Below the pieces are notes generated by a model. That model saw nothing but the letters and a program-made list of their open reading frames with translations. It ran no database searches and was not told the origin of the DNA. A stretch of 64,000 bases of DNA, from contig JAXRKN010000033.1 of NCBI GenBank assembly GCA_038502055.1, forward strand, positions 992,001 to 1,056,000, in the 5' to 3' direction. The position numbers were made by a program, and so were the translations under genes. This document shows, piece by piece, positions 39,255 through 50,724 of the stretch. This stretch comes from Tanytarsus gracilentus. Its lineage: Eukaryota > Arthropoda > Insecta > Diptera > Chironomidae. The number at the start of each line of letters is the position of its first letter. Within the stretch, counting starts at the first letter, position 1.

Positions 39255-40281
39255 GGCACTGATGAAATTGATGACTATCAAATGGAAGTGGTTGTAGACG
39301 ATAGCATTGAGAATTTGGGTGAATCCAGTCAAATGGCATCGCGCAATGGACTCAAGGCTGCACTGAGCTCTACATTCAATCAGAAAATTGTAAAACACGA
39401 AGACCATGATTTTGTTGTTATTGAACTTGAAAACAATCAACGAGCATACATGTGTGACATTTGTTCGAAGACTTTTAAAGACAAAAGTAAACTAAAGTCA
39501 CATCGAGAAATTCACACAACAGAGAGAAATGTCATTTGCAAGGTAAGTCATTCTAAATCGTCACTAATGATGTTCATTAAAAATTGATAATTTCAGGAAT
39601 GTGGAAAAACCTTCAAGACAATGAACTGCTTGAGAAATCACAAACGAATGCATTTACCAGTCCGAACATACTTTGGCTGTGACCGATGCGACAAGAAATA
39701 TACTCAGAAAATTCAACTCAAAAAGCATATTGAAATCGTGCACATGAACCGAAGAGGTGAGAAATAAAATGTGGAAGAATTTCTAAGACATTCTAACTAT
39801 GTTTTCAGACTTTGTTTGCACAACATGTGGAGCTTCATTTGGAACCAAGAGTGTCCTAAAAATGCACATGCTGTCTCACACCGAGCACCGAAATGAAGAG
39901 TGTACCAGTAGGTCGAATATGTTCTTATTAAAATTTAATATATTTAAGAAAATTATTTCTAGTTTGCGGATTCCGAGTACATACCAAAGCGAAATTGAGA
40001 CGACACATGAAGAGTCATACCGGCGAAAGAGATTATGAGGTAAATTTACAGAAAAGCTGCAGATTTTCTCTTCCTCTAAATTTTTATTGACCCTAAAATA
40101 ATTATTTCTTTTCCCTTTTATCTTTTAGTGCGGAATTTGTAATAAGAAATTCTTGTACAGCTATAATGTCATTGCTCACGTGAGAAATGTGCACGAGAAA
40201 CATAAAATTCAAGAGTACCAACAAGCAATCGGAGAAGTCGAAGAAGGTTTAATCGAGTATTCTTACGACGAAGAAGTTTAA

Positions 40282-40578
40282 ATTTTTATGTAAAATGATG
40301 CTAAAATTTACATGAAAAAGAAAATTGATTAAAAAACTTTGAGGTATTTTTTTTTATCAAAATGAAAACTCAAAAAAATGTTTATTTAGGTGAAAGAAGA
40401 AAAAATCATGAAACGTTTTTTGGCTTTTACAACAAATCAATTTCCTCCAAAATTATTAATTATTAAATTGTTAAACGAGTTCACATGAATGTGTGGTAAA
40501 TTTTCAATAATGTTAAGATGTACAATAACAAATGTTTGACTTATGGCACAGACCGTACCTCCTTTCGCTGATGTTTAC
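40282..40578. other. Convergent 3' ends of ZAD paralogue 3 and RCC1
   Basis: The two stop codons face each other across 297 bp, so both 3' UTRs lie here and may overlap. It is AT-rich, with no other feature. Confidence 0.6.
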
Positions 40579-41904
40579 TTACTTCTTCGATGCCTTTGTG
40601 GCTTTCGGGCCATTTTCGGCGACTTGAGCATTTTCCACGAGAAACAATGAGTGTTGACCACCACCGCTAACAGCCAATACAGTCTTTTCCTTCGTTTGAG
40701 CAGAGACGAGAAGTTTTGGAACAGGAACATCGTCCTCATCGCCAGTGCCAAGTGTCGAGCTATTTCCATTTCCCCATACGTAAATTTTTCCATCTTCTGA
40801 GAGACCGAATGAATTTTCGGCACCGCACGAGATGCTAACAATCTTCTTATCTTGCAATTCCTTAATCTCAGTCAATTCAGTGACGTCTTCCTTCACATCA
40901 CCAAGTCCAAGTCGACCATAATCTTTACGTCCAATTGTGAATACTTTTTTATCATTCGTTAACACTACGACGTGATGCGATCCTCCCGCGACTTGCTTGA
41001 CATTCTTCATTTTTGTCAATAGCGGAAAATGTTCAAATTCATTTGTGCCCTTTTTGACGGTAAGTTGATGATAGTTGTTAAGTCCGAAGCCATAAACATC
41101 GCCTGTCGAAGCCTCACGCAAGAATGTACAGTAGACGGATGCCCAAACTGCATCGGCAATAAAGTTTCGCGCCTTTTTTGAGATGATACCAGGTGTCAAT
41201 AATGTCTTGGTTCCTCGACGTGACTCGCCCGTCAATGTTCGTATAGATGCTCGTCCAAGCTGTCCTTGCTCGCCACATCCAATCGTATAGACCTTACCGA
41301 CTTGTTCGAGAACAACAAAATGATCAGCACCTGAGGCAATATCGACAGCAATGATTTCCGGTAGCACTTGAATTGGCGCTTGCTTCTTTCCCTCAACAGT
41401 AAGTCCCATAGAACCGTGAGCATCGCGAAAAGATCCCCAGGCATAGACACTTCCGTCTTCGAGAAGGCACGCTGAATGTGAATCTCCGCACGAGATTCGA
41501 ACAGCTTTCTTTGGCAATGTGATCTTTGCGGGCTTCATTTCGGAGCCTTCTTCTGATGTATCGCGTCCCAAGGCACCTTCGTCATTGCATCCAAACGACC
41601 AGATTTCACCACTTTTTGTTAGCGCCAAACTATGCATACCTCCAGCTTTAACATCAACAACTTCCTTGATATCTGCCAAAAGGGCTGGACGAGTCTTTTC
41701 TGGTACATCATCAGGATTTAAGCCGAGCTGACCGACATCATTTTGGCCACAAGCGAGCAAGTTACCGCTTTTGGATGAAAGTTTCGGAACCGAAAGTAGA
41801 AGTGCATTTGAGCGTTTTGCTTTCTTTGCCGGCGGTGCTTCTGATGTTGTTGGTAAAGCTTCTTTTGTAACAGCCTTTGTTTTTCTTGATCCTGCTTTAG
41901 CCAT
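40579..41904 (-). CDS. RCC1: RCC1, Ran guanine-nucleotide exchange factor
   Basis: A single coding exon encodes 441 residues. A basic N-terminal tail (MAKAGSRKTK, with KKAKR near residue 30) should bind nucleosomes and serve nuclear import. A seven-bladed RCC1 propeller follows from about residue 47 (LLACGQNDVGQLGL), with repeated GxNxxGQLG and GGxHS/GxxHS motifs, and a basic C-terminus. RCC1 on chromatin loads Ran with GTP, sets up the Ran gradient for nuclear transport and guides spindle and nuclear-envelope assembly. The length matches the family (about 420-550). The Drosophila orthologue is Bj1. A 5' UTR intron is likely: a CAAG/GTGAGC donor at 42017/42016 and a CATAG acceptor at 41908-41907, two bases before the ATG. 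Confidence 0.95.
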   Translation of the reverse strand: MAKAGSRKTKAVTKEALPTTSEAPPAKKAKRSNALLLSVPKLSSKSGNLLACGQNDVGQLGLNPDDVPEKTRPALLADIKEVVDVKAGGMHSLALTKSGEIWSFGCNDEGALGRDTSEEGSEMKPAKITLPKKAVRISCGDSHSACLLEDGSVYAWGSFRDAHGSMGLTVEGKKQAPIQVLPEIIAVDIASGADHFVVLEQVGKVYTIGCGEQGQLGRASIRTLTGESRRGTKTLLTPGIISKKARNFIADAVWASVYCTFLREASTGDVYGFGLNNYHQLTVKKGTNEFEHFPLLTKMKNVKQVAGGSHHVVVLTNDKKVFTIGRKDYGRLGLGDVKEDVTELTEIKELQDKKIVSISCGAENSFGLSEDGKIYVWGNGNSSTLGTGDEDDVPVPKLLVSAQTKEKTVLAVSGGGQHSLFLVENAQVAENGPKATKASKK

Positions 41905-43347
41905 TTCTATGGTTATAATGAAATTAAAGTCGAAAACTTTGTGAGTAAAGGAATTTTTCGAGGTTGGAAATTTTGAATGAAATTTTATGATGTTATTCGA
42001 CAGAATTCGAGCTCACCTTGATTTCTTGTGACTATTTATTGCCTTAACTTCAATAATTGACTAAGTTTACGATTAATACAATTGAATTTGCTACCTAAAT
42101 TCACTTCGATTTCGGTGAGTTATTCTTTTCTGATTGGAGAAATAACGAATTTTGGCAAAAGAGAGGAAAGTTTGATTGTGTGTGTGTGTGAGAGTGAGAG
42201 GTAATATTTGAATTTTATGATGCAGTTTTTAGAATTTTCTAGAAACAAATTAATGACTTTTCAACACAACATAAACTTTTATAATGCACACACTTAATTA
42301 AAAATTATAAAAATATCCACAGAATTTGAAATCAAACATTCGCGCCACAATGAACAAATTTAAAATCATTCATAAATTATTTAACGGCTTAACGGTTTTT
42401 AAATTAATGTCTTGACTAAAAAATTAATTGCAAATTTTAATGAAGATCATTTTTTAAAATTCGATAAATTAACGTTTTTTTTCAGGATCATTGAAATATT
42501 GATTAATTAACTTTTAGTGTTATTAAATTTCGAAATTATAAAATTTCCCCCAAAAAAATTTAAGTTAATTATTTTTTTTAAAATAAGTTGACCACGTGTT
42601 TTTTGAAGAAAAAGATAAATTTATACAAAATATTTCGACACGGCTTTCATTAAGTAATTATTGGCAAGGAAAAAACCGGAAAAAATTATCAAATTGAAAA
42701 AGAATTAACCTGCAAAATGAGCTCAATAGCGTTCATGTTTTAATTAAAGAATTTTTATAAGATCTTTTTTGATTATGACATTGCATGACATTAAATTAAA
42801 AAACAGTTATAATTTCTGATTTTTATTTTATAAATGTCAAAATTATAAAATCGTTTAACGCAATAATTTTTAAAGTAAAAAATATGCAATTCATTGTGTA
42901 TTATTGCATCATAACATTTTTTTGTTATTTCAACTCCTTCGTGAACTTGTTTTTATTGTTTTGAATAGAAATTAGCATATTTCTAAAATAATAAGAAAAA
43001 TTATGCTGAAAATTCTAGAATTAAATGTTTTCAACTTCAAACACATGTTTGTGATCAGTTCACTGAAATTGATTTCACCCGAAAAGTTATTTGATATTTT
43101 TCTGGTTCTTCCTCTTCCTTCTTCTGAATTTTGAATGCAGCATAAAATTCATACATAAAATTTAAATTTTCAAGAGCATTTTAATGCGTCGCACATTTGT
43201 AGGCCGCTCAATTTTTGCTCTTCATCTTTTTTCTCTCCAAACAGAAGGAGAAACGTCAGACACTTTTCGTAATTTAAGTGGGAACGTCATACATATATGT
43301 GCAAGCACTTGCCTTTAAATAAATAAGAATATTACGGACGGCCGTTC
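41905..43347. other. Intergenic DNA between RCC1 and PNP
   Basis: It contains the RCC1 5' UTR intron (about 41907-42016) and its unlocated promoter, a GT/GA microsatellite near 42177-42199, and AT-rich DNA up to the PNP promoter. No further gene was found. Confidence 0.5.
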
Positions 43348-43353
43348 AGTCTT
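43316..43353 (+). promoter_or_regulatory. PNP core promoter (TATA-like plus initiator)
   Basis: A TAAATAAATA motif starts at 43316 and an arthropod initiator TTCAGTC has its A at 43348, 32 bp downstream. This predicts a 5' UTR of about 197 nt before the ATG at 43545. The spacing is what a TATA/Inr promoter needs. Confidence 0.5.
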
Positions 43354-43544
43354 TAATCATAACAGCAAGCAGCAACAACTCTCAATTAAAAAAGTGATAA
43401 TCAAAGGCAACTGAGCTAATATCAAGTAAAAATTGAGAGAGAACTTTTATGTGAAAATAAATTTATTTATAATTCAACAATTAAAACCAGATCGATTTTA
43501 AGTTTCTCTGTATAAAGAACTGTGTCTAAAAAACAACTTTCAAA

Positions 43545-45501
43545 ATGCCAGAAGGATGTGTAAAAGTAGTTCACTCAAACGGTGTGGCGAATAATCGCAA
43601 ACATGATAATTCATTTTCATCAACAACATCTTCAAACTCATCGCCCAGGACAGGATCGCCCACCTTTTTGGTAAATGAAAAGTGAGTGACGTAAAGCCTT
43701 TTTAATATTTGCGACAACCTCTCATTGAACTTTCTTGAAAAACAAACCCCACGAGTGAGAAAAACAATTTCCAGACATTTTCTTTATCAGCAAAATATTT
43801 ATTAGAAAATTTTGTTATCAGTTAAATCATGATTTTCCGCATCTCACCAGCAAAGTCAATCACAAACAACTATCACGAGATTATTTTCATAGAATTATAT
43901 CAGCAGGTTTTTATTGATAAATTTTCTTCTCACTATTCTTTGGATTAAAAGTTTTTATCAATTTAAAAAATAATTAAATTTAGATAAGATAAAATCTAAA
44001 ACCCATTAAAATTTGTTAAATTTATAAAGTTTAAAAAAGTCCATCCCTCGAAAAGACAAGACTAAGTCTTTAATCCTTCTCGCCTTTATCAGTGATCAAA
44101 ATTTTAGAATTAAATTAATTTGTAAAAATTTTGCTTAACAACAATTAAGTAATGAAGCGAGAAATTTCAGATTTTTTTTTGACCTATTCATTCACTCACT
44201 TTAAAAAAGTCTCTATAAACACTCAATTTTAAAAAAAAAGTTAATTACATAGCTATGCGCATAGAAACGTTATCAAATGCTTTATTTATTAGTTGTTTGA
44301 CGCAACAGCACGAGATGTTATGAATTTTATTTTTGTCTAGTTCTTATCATGAAATGGATTTTCATTATCAAGACCTGCCTCCAGTAATTTATCTCCTCAT
44401 GTTTTTTATTCACACCTCAAAATCAATATCGACAACAGTTTTATAAAAAAATTCTCACAATGACCCTTCTTTTTGACAGCATCACCTTTGAGTCAGTTTC
44501 CGAAACGGCAAACTACCTCCTCGAAAGGACAAAGTATCGACCAAAAATTGGAATAATTTGTGGATCAGGACTTGGTCATTTGGCTGAAATTCTCACGGAC
44601 GCTGACTCATTTCCTTATGAAGAAATTCCAAATTTTCCAGTCTCAACAGTCGATGGTCACGCTGGTCAAATGGTGTTCGGCTACCTCAACGGCATTCAAG
44701 TTATGTGCATGCAAGGTCGCTTTCATTTCTACGAAGGATATCCGCTCAACCTCTGCGCGATGCCTGTGCGTGTCATGAAAACATGCGGCATCACAAATTT
44801 AATTGCAACGAATGCAGCTGGAGGACTCAACGCTGAATACAATGTTGGCGACATTATGATAATTAAAGATCACGTTAATATTATGGGATTTGCCGGAAAT
44901 TCGCCACTTCAAGGTCCGAATGATCAAAGGTTCGGTCCACGATTTCCTCCCATGAATAAAGCTTACGATCCGGAATTGATTAAAATTGCCGAACAATTAT
45001 CTGTAGAAATGGGAATTGAAGATGTGACGAGAACGGGTGTTTACACATGTCTCGGCGGTCCGAACTATGAAACAGTCGCTGAACTCAAAATGTGGCATCT
45101 TCTTGGTGTCGATGCCATTGGAATGTCAACGGTAAGTAATTAAAATTATTGTAATCTCGAGGATATTCAAAGAGTTAATTATAATTTTATAATGTTTTTT
45201 GTAGGTTCATGAGGTCATTACAGCACGTCATTGCGATATAAAATGTTTCGCTTTTTCGCTAATTACAAACAAATGTATCACTGAATATGAAACACATTCA
45301 GAAGGTAAACTATTTTTTAATTGCTCTATATGCATAATTTTGAGATTTTTAGAAGGTCAATGAACGATTTCATTATCAATTGTTTTTCTCACGCTTTTAG
45401 CTAATCATGAAGAAGTTATGTCGACTGGATCGATGCGACAAGCCATGCTGATGAAATTTGTCACTCGTATGGTGGAGAAAATTAACGAGACAATTAAATA
45501 A
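43545..45501 (+). CDS. PNP: Purine nucleoside phosphorylase
   Basis: Four exons (43545-43681, 44480-45131, 45205-45304, 45401-45501) encode 329 residues. The first 45 or so residues are a Ser/Asn-rich extension; the catalytic domain starts near YLLERTKYRPKIGIICGSGLG, the phosphate-binding glycine/serine loop. Further landmarks are the GHAGQ motif, GRFHFYEGY, the TNAAGGL motif, the purine-site glutamate in GGPNYET, and GMSTVHE. The trimeric enzyme splits inosine and guanosine with phosphate into base and ribose-1-phosphate in purine salvage. An ATG at 44460, just before the exon 2 acceptor, stays in frame and could start a shorter form of about 290 residues from an alternative promoter; the spliced form is preferred because exon 1 follows a good promoter and joins in phase. 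Confidence 0.93.
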
Positions 45502-46346
45502 AACTCTGTTCCTTAACCGATGACTTTATTTAAGATTTTTAAACTGAGCGATACGATTTCCTTTAAACTTAAAAATTTATCATGAAAACATTCCATCAAA
45601 ATTAAATTTCTGAGGAAGCAAATTAAAATTTAGTTCGTAAAGCAAAATAATTTTTTCAATGTTTTTGAATTTTGATATTTTAACGATTAAGAATATTTTC
45701 CTGTTAATTGCGCAATTAAAACGAAAATAAAATAAAAAATATTTTAATTAACGTTTAAAGAAACGAAAAAAAATATGTTTTATTTTTCGAAAACATTCAC
45801 GTGGAGCAACGAGTAATGAGTGTCGAGAGAGAATGTAAACTCGTGTGATGTGGCAAATTGATAATGAAAAGTTGAAAAGTGATCATTTAATTATCATGCA
45901 CTGAGTAGTTAGTAAGAAAACATCACAATGAGATGAAAGACGAATAGGTTTGTTCAATATAATTTTTATTCAAGATATTTAAATTTTATTTTCATAATTG
46001 TTCATTTTAATTAAATAACGTGCTATGACACATGACAAGACTTTTTATTAAATTCTAGGAAAAATTTAAATAAAACTGAATTCTTTTTATAGGATTGTTT
46101 GGAAGACACTCAAGGAAATTTTAGAATTTTTTATTTAACAATTAAAAATACCTTACTGGCTTTTAAATAGAAATTTTTGAGATGACATTTATAATTTCCT
46201 AATTAATAATTTCACAGCGTGATCTAGATTTTTTAAATACTTCCTATTTTGTTTGGTTTCTGCTTACATTCTAAAATACTAAGAATTATTTTTAATCTTT
46301 ACGTCATGATTTTGACAGAAAAAAACAAGCTCTAAGTAAATATTTC
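45502..46346. other. Convergent 3' flank of PNP and the Ly6 gene
   Basis: AT-rich, no open frame with structure. An AATAAA overlaps the PNP stop codon (45498-45503), and A/T-rich AATAAAA motifs near 45725-45735 could be the working polyadenylation signals. Confidence 0.45.
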
Positions 46347-46913
46347 TCAAATGAGTGTAAACAATGCGTAGATGACTGTCATAATTATCATAATGAGTGA
46401 TGGGAATTTTCTAAATGTTTCTCCAGCATTACACCCGTCGCTATCGCATGCACAATAGCGAGATGAACTAGATGCAGTGAATGATGCTTTGAAACAGTGC
46501 TCGTCTCGTCCGACGACAGGATTCTCAAGGTAACCGCATGATCTTGTAATTCTTATCTGTTTTCCATTCGTTGTATCGACTAAAATATTGAAGTGAATTT
46601 TTACTATCATGAGTCACTCTAAACGTTAACACTCACCCATTTGTCGTAGTTTTCTACATAGAACTGCATCCATATCACCCCATGTTGGACACTCAATTAA
46701 TGTTTCTTCGGCCATGAATGGATCACCACATCGTGTATTGTTTAAGCTCGTACATTCATGGCATTTTAATTTCGAAACAGTTGAATTTGTAGCATTTAAA
46801 CCTGATTAAAATTCGCAGCAATTAACAGCAATTAATTAGGAATAATTTTTTATGAACTCACCGTGAAGAGTCAGAACAAAATATAAAGTCGATACCACTA
46901 AAATCTTCTTCAT
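46347..46913 (-). CDS. Ly6/uPAR-type GPI-anchored surface protein
   Basis: Three exons (46913-46862, 46801-46637, 46579-46347) encode 149 residues. A signal peptide (MKKILVVSTLYFVLTLHG) is followed by a ten-cysteine Ly6 domain, opening LKCHECTSL and closing CACDSDGCNAG, then a hydrophobic tail (LIMIIMTVIYALFTLI) that marks a GPI anchor. One N-glycosylation site pair (NATNST) precedes the domain. Insect relatives such as quiver/sleepless, crooked and boudin are outer-leaflet proteins acting on ion channels, septate junctions or membrane trafficking; which role applies here is unknown. The start is supported by the signal peptide and phase. Confidence 0.85.
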
Positions 46914-48044
46914 CGTGTGCCTGTTGTCTAATCACTCGTGCGCTGCCTCAAATCACTTTCGTTCGATAAGATAAAAGTTCAAGAAATGAATGAATTGATT
47001 TAAATTACTTGGCGTGCTGAACAAATTGATAAAAGCGACAGCAATGTGAAACAAAAAAATAGCTGGCTGTCAATTAATTTTTTTCTTCTCTTTTTTTTCA
47101 CACTTATGTACTTGCTCGAATGAGGCTTAATAATACACTGAAACATGTGAGCAACGAAGTTTAGCATTGGTATGTTAGAATTTATCAGCGGGCTTCTTAT
47201 ATTTGGTAGGTGTGAGTATGATTAGTTTTTTTATGAGTCAGGTAGAGAGATAAAAGCTTCTGAATGAAGTGCTATAAAATTTTTAAAAGATATTTTTAAA
47301 TACATTTAAAAGAATTAAAAAAAATAAAAAATAAAAATGTACTTAAATTACTGAAAATTTAGTAAATAAAATTTAGACTTTTAAAAATTTAAATAGCGAG
47401 CTTTTGATAAATTGTCCCGCCATAAAATTAAGTGAAAGAAAAATTTGTTTCATTTTTGTACAGAGAGAAAATGAAAACCATTTAAAAGATAATTTTACTC
47501 CAACTTTTATACAGTTTTCACCCATTTGGAATATTAATTTTTATAAAAAATGAAAACTAAAAAAAATTAAAATGTCATAAAATTATTAAACAAATAATTT
47601 TGTCTACCAAAATTAAATAAATTAATTATTTAACTAACAAACCATTCAACCAAAATATAAATAGTTCTTTAAATGAAATTCAAGGAACTCGTAATAATTT
47701 TCATCAAAGCTAAGTGCATTGTGATAAAGATAATTTTTGTTTTCATTTTCATCTGCAACATTGAAAAGCATTGCAATTATTATTAAGCTCATCCTCACTG
47801 TTCCATTATCTTGATTCTTGATAAGATAAAAAAAAATTATCGCGAATTTTTCAAAAGATTTGATAATGTCAATGAGGAATCAAATTTATCCATATTGACA
47901 CATGTCTTCAAAAGAAACCTTTATCAAAGTCTATCTAGTTGTTTTAAGACACTTTATTTTTTTTATTTCATTGATCTAGCTGGTAATCTTAATCTTTTAT
48001 AAATCTCAATGTACCATTATCTATAAAAAATTTTAATCGACTTT
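46914..48044. other. Ly6 upstream flank and SLC6 3' flank
   Basis: No gene seen. AT-rich DNA with a few GATAA motifs. The Ly6 gene on the minus strand has its unlocated promoter here, and the SLC6 3' UTR begins at 48044. Confidence 0.45.
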
Positions 48045-50480
48045 TCACGTTCTGTCAACTCGCTGACCATTCACTTCTTGAGGTCCCCAATTTTCAGTGG
48101 GTTTAAGCAATGATTTTCGGTCTTTACTTTTGATGAGTGAAATAATTGCAAAAATCACAAAAGGTAAAAGTGTTGTAAGTCCGAGAAGCCAACCAATTGT
48201 ATCTGCCCACCACGGAAAGACATATCCACGAAATTCTGTGCTTCCGAGATCGGTCAAGATAAAAACAAAAATGCCAATGGATCCAATTGGTGTGATGATA
48301 ACCCAAACTGATTTCCAGAAGAATTTGATAACTCTTCCTAGTTTCATTCCCATTTCATAGATAACCGCAAATGTTTCATCCATTCCATAAACCCATGAAA
48401 AGATCACAATTTCACCCATTCCTATTAATAGAATTGCCCATGATGCTGTGTGCCATTCCATTAAAGTAAAGAGGAAAACTCCTCCAGGACAAGTCATTGG
48501 TAGGCCGGCAACGAAGCATCCCATGCAAACACCTAAAGATAATAGCAAATGGTTAAAAGTAATTCTTGCGCTATCCTTCTCACCTGCGGTGACTTTCCAT
48601 TCTTTGTTTCTCAAGTGAGGCCAATGGTCAATTATAGAAGTTGCAATCATTTGAACACCCGCAAATTGTGAACCCATCCCGAGGATAAGCATCATGAAAA
48701 AGAAAAGAATCGCCCACAATTGCGGTGCCGGCATGAGTAAAATTGCTTCAGGGTAGGTTATGAATGTCAAGCCGGGTCCACCGGTCACAACTGTGTCTAT
48801 TGGAATTTGCACAGCTTGTGATAAAAATCCAAGAGTCGAAAATACCACAAATCCTCCAAAAATAGCTGTCAAAAAATTAATTAATGACACGAACGTGGCA
48901 TCAAAGTGACAGTTGTTTTTGAACTGTAATAAAATTTGTTGTTAAAATTGAGATAAATTCGAGAACTTTAATCTCACCTTGTTGTAAGACGCCAACGCGA
49001 CAAGAGAGCCGCAAGCTAATCCGAATGAATAAAATATTTGACTGCTAGCATCACCCCAAACGCCAGGAGATAAAAGTCTCTCCCAATCAGGCGTAATAAA
49101 GAACAAAACACCTTCATATGCACCGGGCAGTGTAAGCGCTCGAACAAGTAATGCGGTCAGAACTGCATATGGAAATAATGAAGTGAAGTAGACAATTTTT
49201 CCCATTGAATGAACACCTCTGATGAGACATAAGTAGCAAATAATCCATCCGACAAACAATGCCGTGACCATTTGCCATCTTGGCCATCCCCAATTTGTCC
49301 ACGATGCATCACCCATACCCACAACTTGTTCGCTGTTAAAAAATTAAATTTTTAAGTAATTTATTGCTTAAATTTTTTTTTAACTCACTAAAAGAATTCT
49401 TCGGTCGATAAAACCCTCACGAAAATTTCATTAATTGGAATGTCCACTCCAAACGTGGCATTTCTACAAAACGATGCATTTACTCCTACCAACCCTTGAC
49501 CACCACACAATGTATTGACATCAATGCAGCCCTGTCGGTAAAAAATTTGATCGTTTGCATTTCCCGTATTGTTTTCGCGACAAGCTAAATCATCAATTGT
49601 GCTGTAACAGGCTGTTGATAAAATTCACACGATGCATCACAGTTAATCATAATAAAAAATTTTATACTCACTCGGGGAATTCCAATCGTTTGAACAGCTC
49701 CCGTAAATGAGACTTGGAAAAAATGAAATCCATAGATAAATGAGCACCCACGCAATAATAATCATGTAATAGATGGACACATATGTAATAACGAGGAGTG
49801 TACAGTATCCCAAACCTATACAGGGTAATATGAAAAAGTTATTTATTACTTCAATAAGAGTCGTGTAAAGGGTTTCATGGTAAGAATATAAAAATAGAAT
49901 TATTGCACGAATAACAAAATATTCGTGGGAGAAAATGAAAATTTTTGCTTGAAGCTTTGTTGTGATTTATTAGACTGGAAAGCTTTTTGAGAGTGTTTTA
50001 AAAGTTCAAATTTTTTAAAAAAAATTAGATAAATTTTTCATTTTTCAACTCACCTTTAAACAAAGGAGATAAGTACGCAAAAGCTTTGATTGGTCCAAGT
50101 CCCGAATACTGCCCGGCAATTAGTTCAATAAAAAAGATTGGTAATCCAATGAACAAAGCTGATAAGAAATAAGGCAGCAGAAAAGCACCACCACCGTTCC
50201 TACATTGGATTAAAAAACAATTAATAAATATTTCACAAGCTAAGATTTAAGTCCGATTGTACCTGAATGCAAGGTGAGGAAATCTCCAGATATTTCCTAA
50301 CCCGACTGCATAACTCAAGCACGACAAAATAAATTCAACAGGACTGGCCCAATTACTACGATTCACTAGATTTTCCGTTGATGAATTTCCAGAATTTGAG
50401 CTAGTGTCAACTGCAGCTGACGATTTTTCATCGCGATCAAAGCCAGGAAGGTCATATGAGCTCACCGATGATTTCTCCAT
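48045..50480 (-). CDS. SLC6-family sodium-coupled neurotransmitter/amino-acid transporter
   Basis: Exons 50480-50263, 50199-50054, 49815-49672, 49611-49389, 49332-48978, 48923-48584 and 48532-48045 encode 637 residues. Family marks are the TM1 motif SYAVGLGNIWRFPHLAFRNG with NGGGAFLLPYF, the GQYSGLGPIKAF loop, a large cysteine-bearing extracellular loop 2 with NNT and NAT glycosylation sites, TM6 IFYSFGLACGSLVALASYNKF, and TM8-10 with GLPMTCPGGVFLFTLMEWH. Twelve membrane helices are expected. Such proteins import amino acids or transmitters with Na+ and usually Cl- across the plasma membrane. TM1 carries no aspartate of the monoamine type, so an amino-acid or orphan substrate is more likely. 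The last two exons are separated by a 51-nt stretch that is in frame and could be read through. Confidence 0.9.
48533..48583 (-). other. 51-nt in-frame mini-intron in the SLC6 gene
   Basis: GCAG/GTGAGA opens it and TATCTTTAG/GTG closes it. It has no stop and keeps frame, so it looks like coding sequence, but its 17 residues fall where the family has a short uninterrupted join (WKVTAGVCMGCFVAGLP). Removal restores normal spacing before the GLPMTC segment, so it is called an intron. Confidence 0.7.
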
Positions 50481-50689
50481 TCTTTATAAAAATTCAGATG
50501 CGGTAAGAAATTTTTTAAGATACCGAATGAAATAAATGATGAATGATTTTCCGTCAATTTCGATCATCAGACGAATTTTTTCTCGTTTTCAACTCGCGAC
50601 ACAAAAAAATCTTTTTTTTTCTAGTATTCGTACGCGTGCGAGAAAATTTCTCTTCTCACTTTCAGTCTACCGCTGTCCGTAGTACAATG

Positions 50690-50724
50690 AAAACTGAAAA
50701 AAATATCGTGAAGTGTCTTTTATA
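50690..50724 (-). promoter_or_regulatory. SLC6 core promoter (TATA box plus initiator)
   Basis: On the minus strand TATAAAAG (50724-50717) precedes the initiator TTTCAGTT, whose A is at 50695, 29 bp from the first T of the box. This is a textbook arthropod TATA/Inr arrangement and predicts an uninterrupted 5' UTR of about 215 nt to the ATG at 50480. Confidence 0.65.

Larger units (their letters stand above)
38283..40281 (+). pseudogene. ZAD-C2H2 zinc-finger gene (paralogue 3) interrupted by an insertion
   Basis: Exons 38283-38388, 38450-38733 continuing at 39264-39542, 39597-39756, 39809-39907, 39963-40039 and 40129-40281 would encode 385 residues: a ZAD (C5, C8, C54, C57), an acidic linker and six C2H2 fingers from YMCDICSKTF to YECGICNKKF. 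A 521-bp insertion after codon GAT (38733) breaks exon 2. As it stands, translation stops at TGA 38746-38748 after 134 residues, leaving only ZAD and linker. All downstream fingers, splice sites and frames are intact, so the break is recent, the gene survives as a ZAD-only protein, or another haplotype is whole. A true intron is less likely because no GT donor lies at the left edge. Confidence 0.75.
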
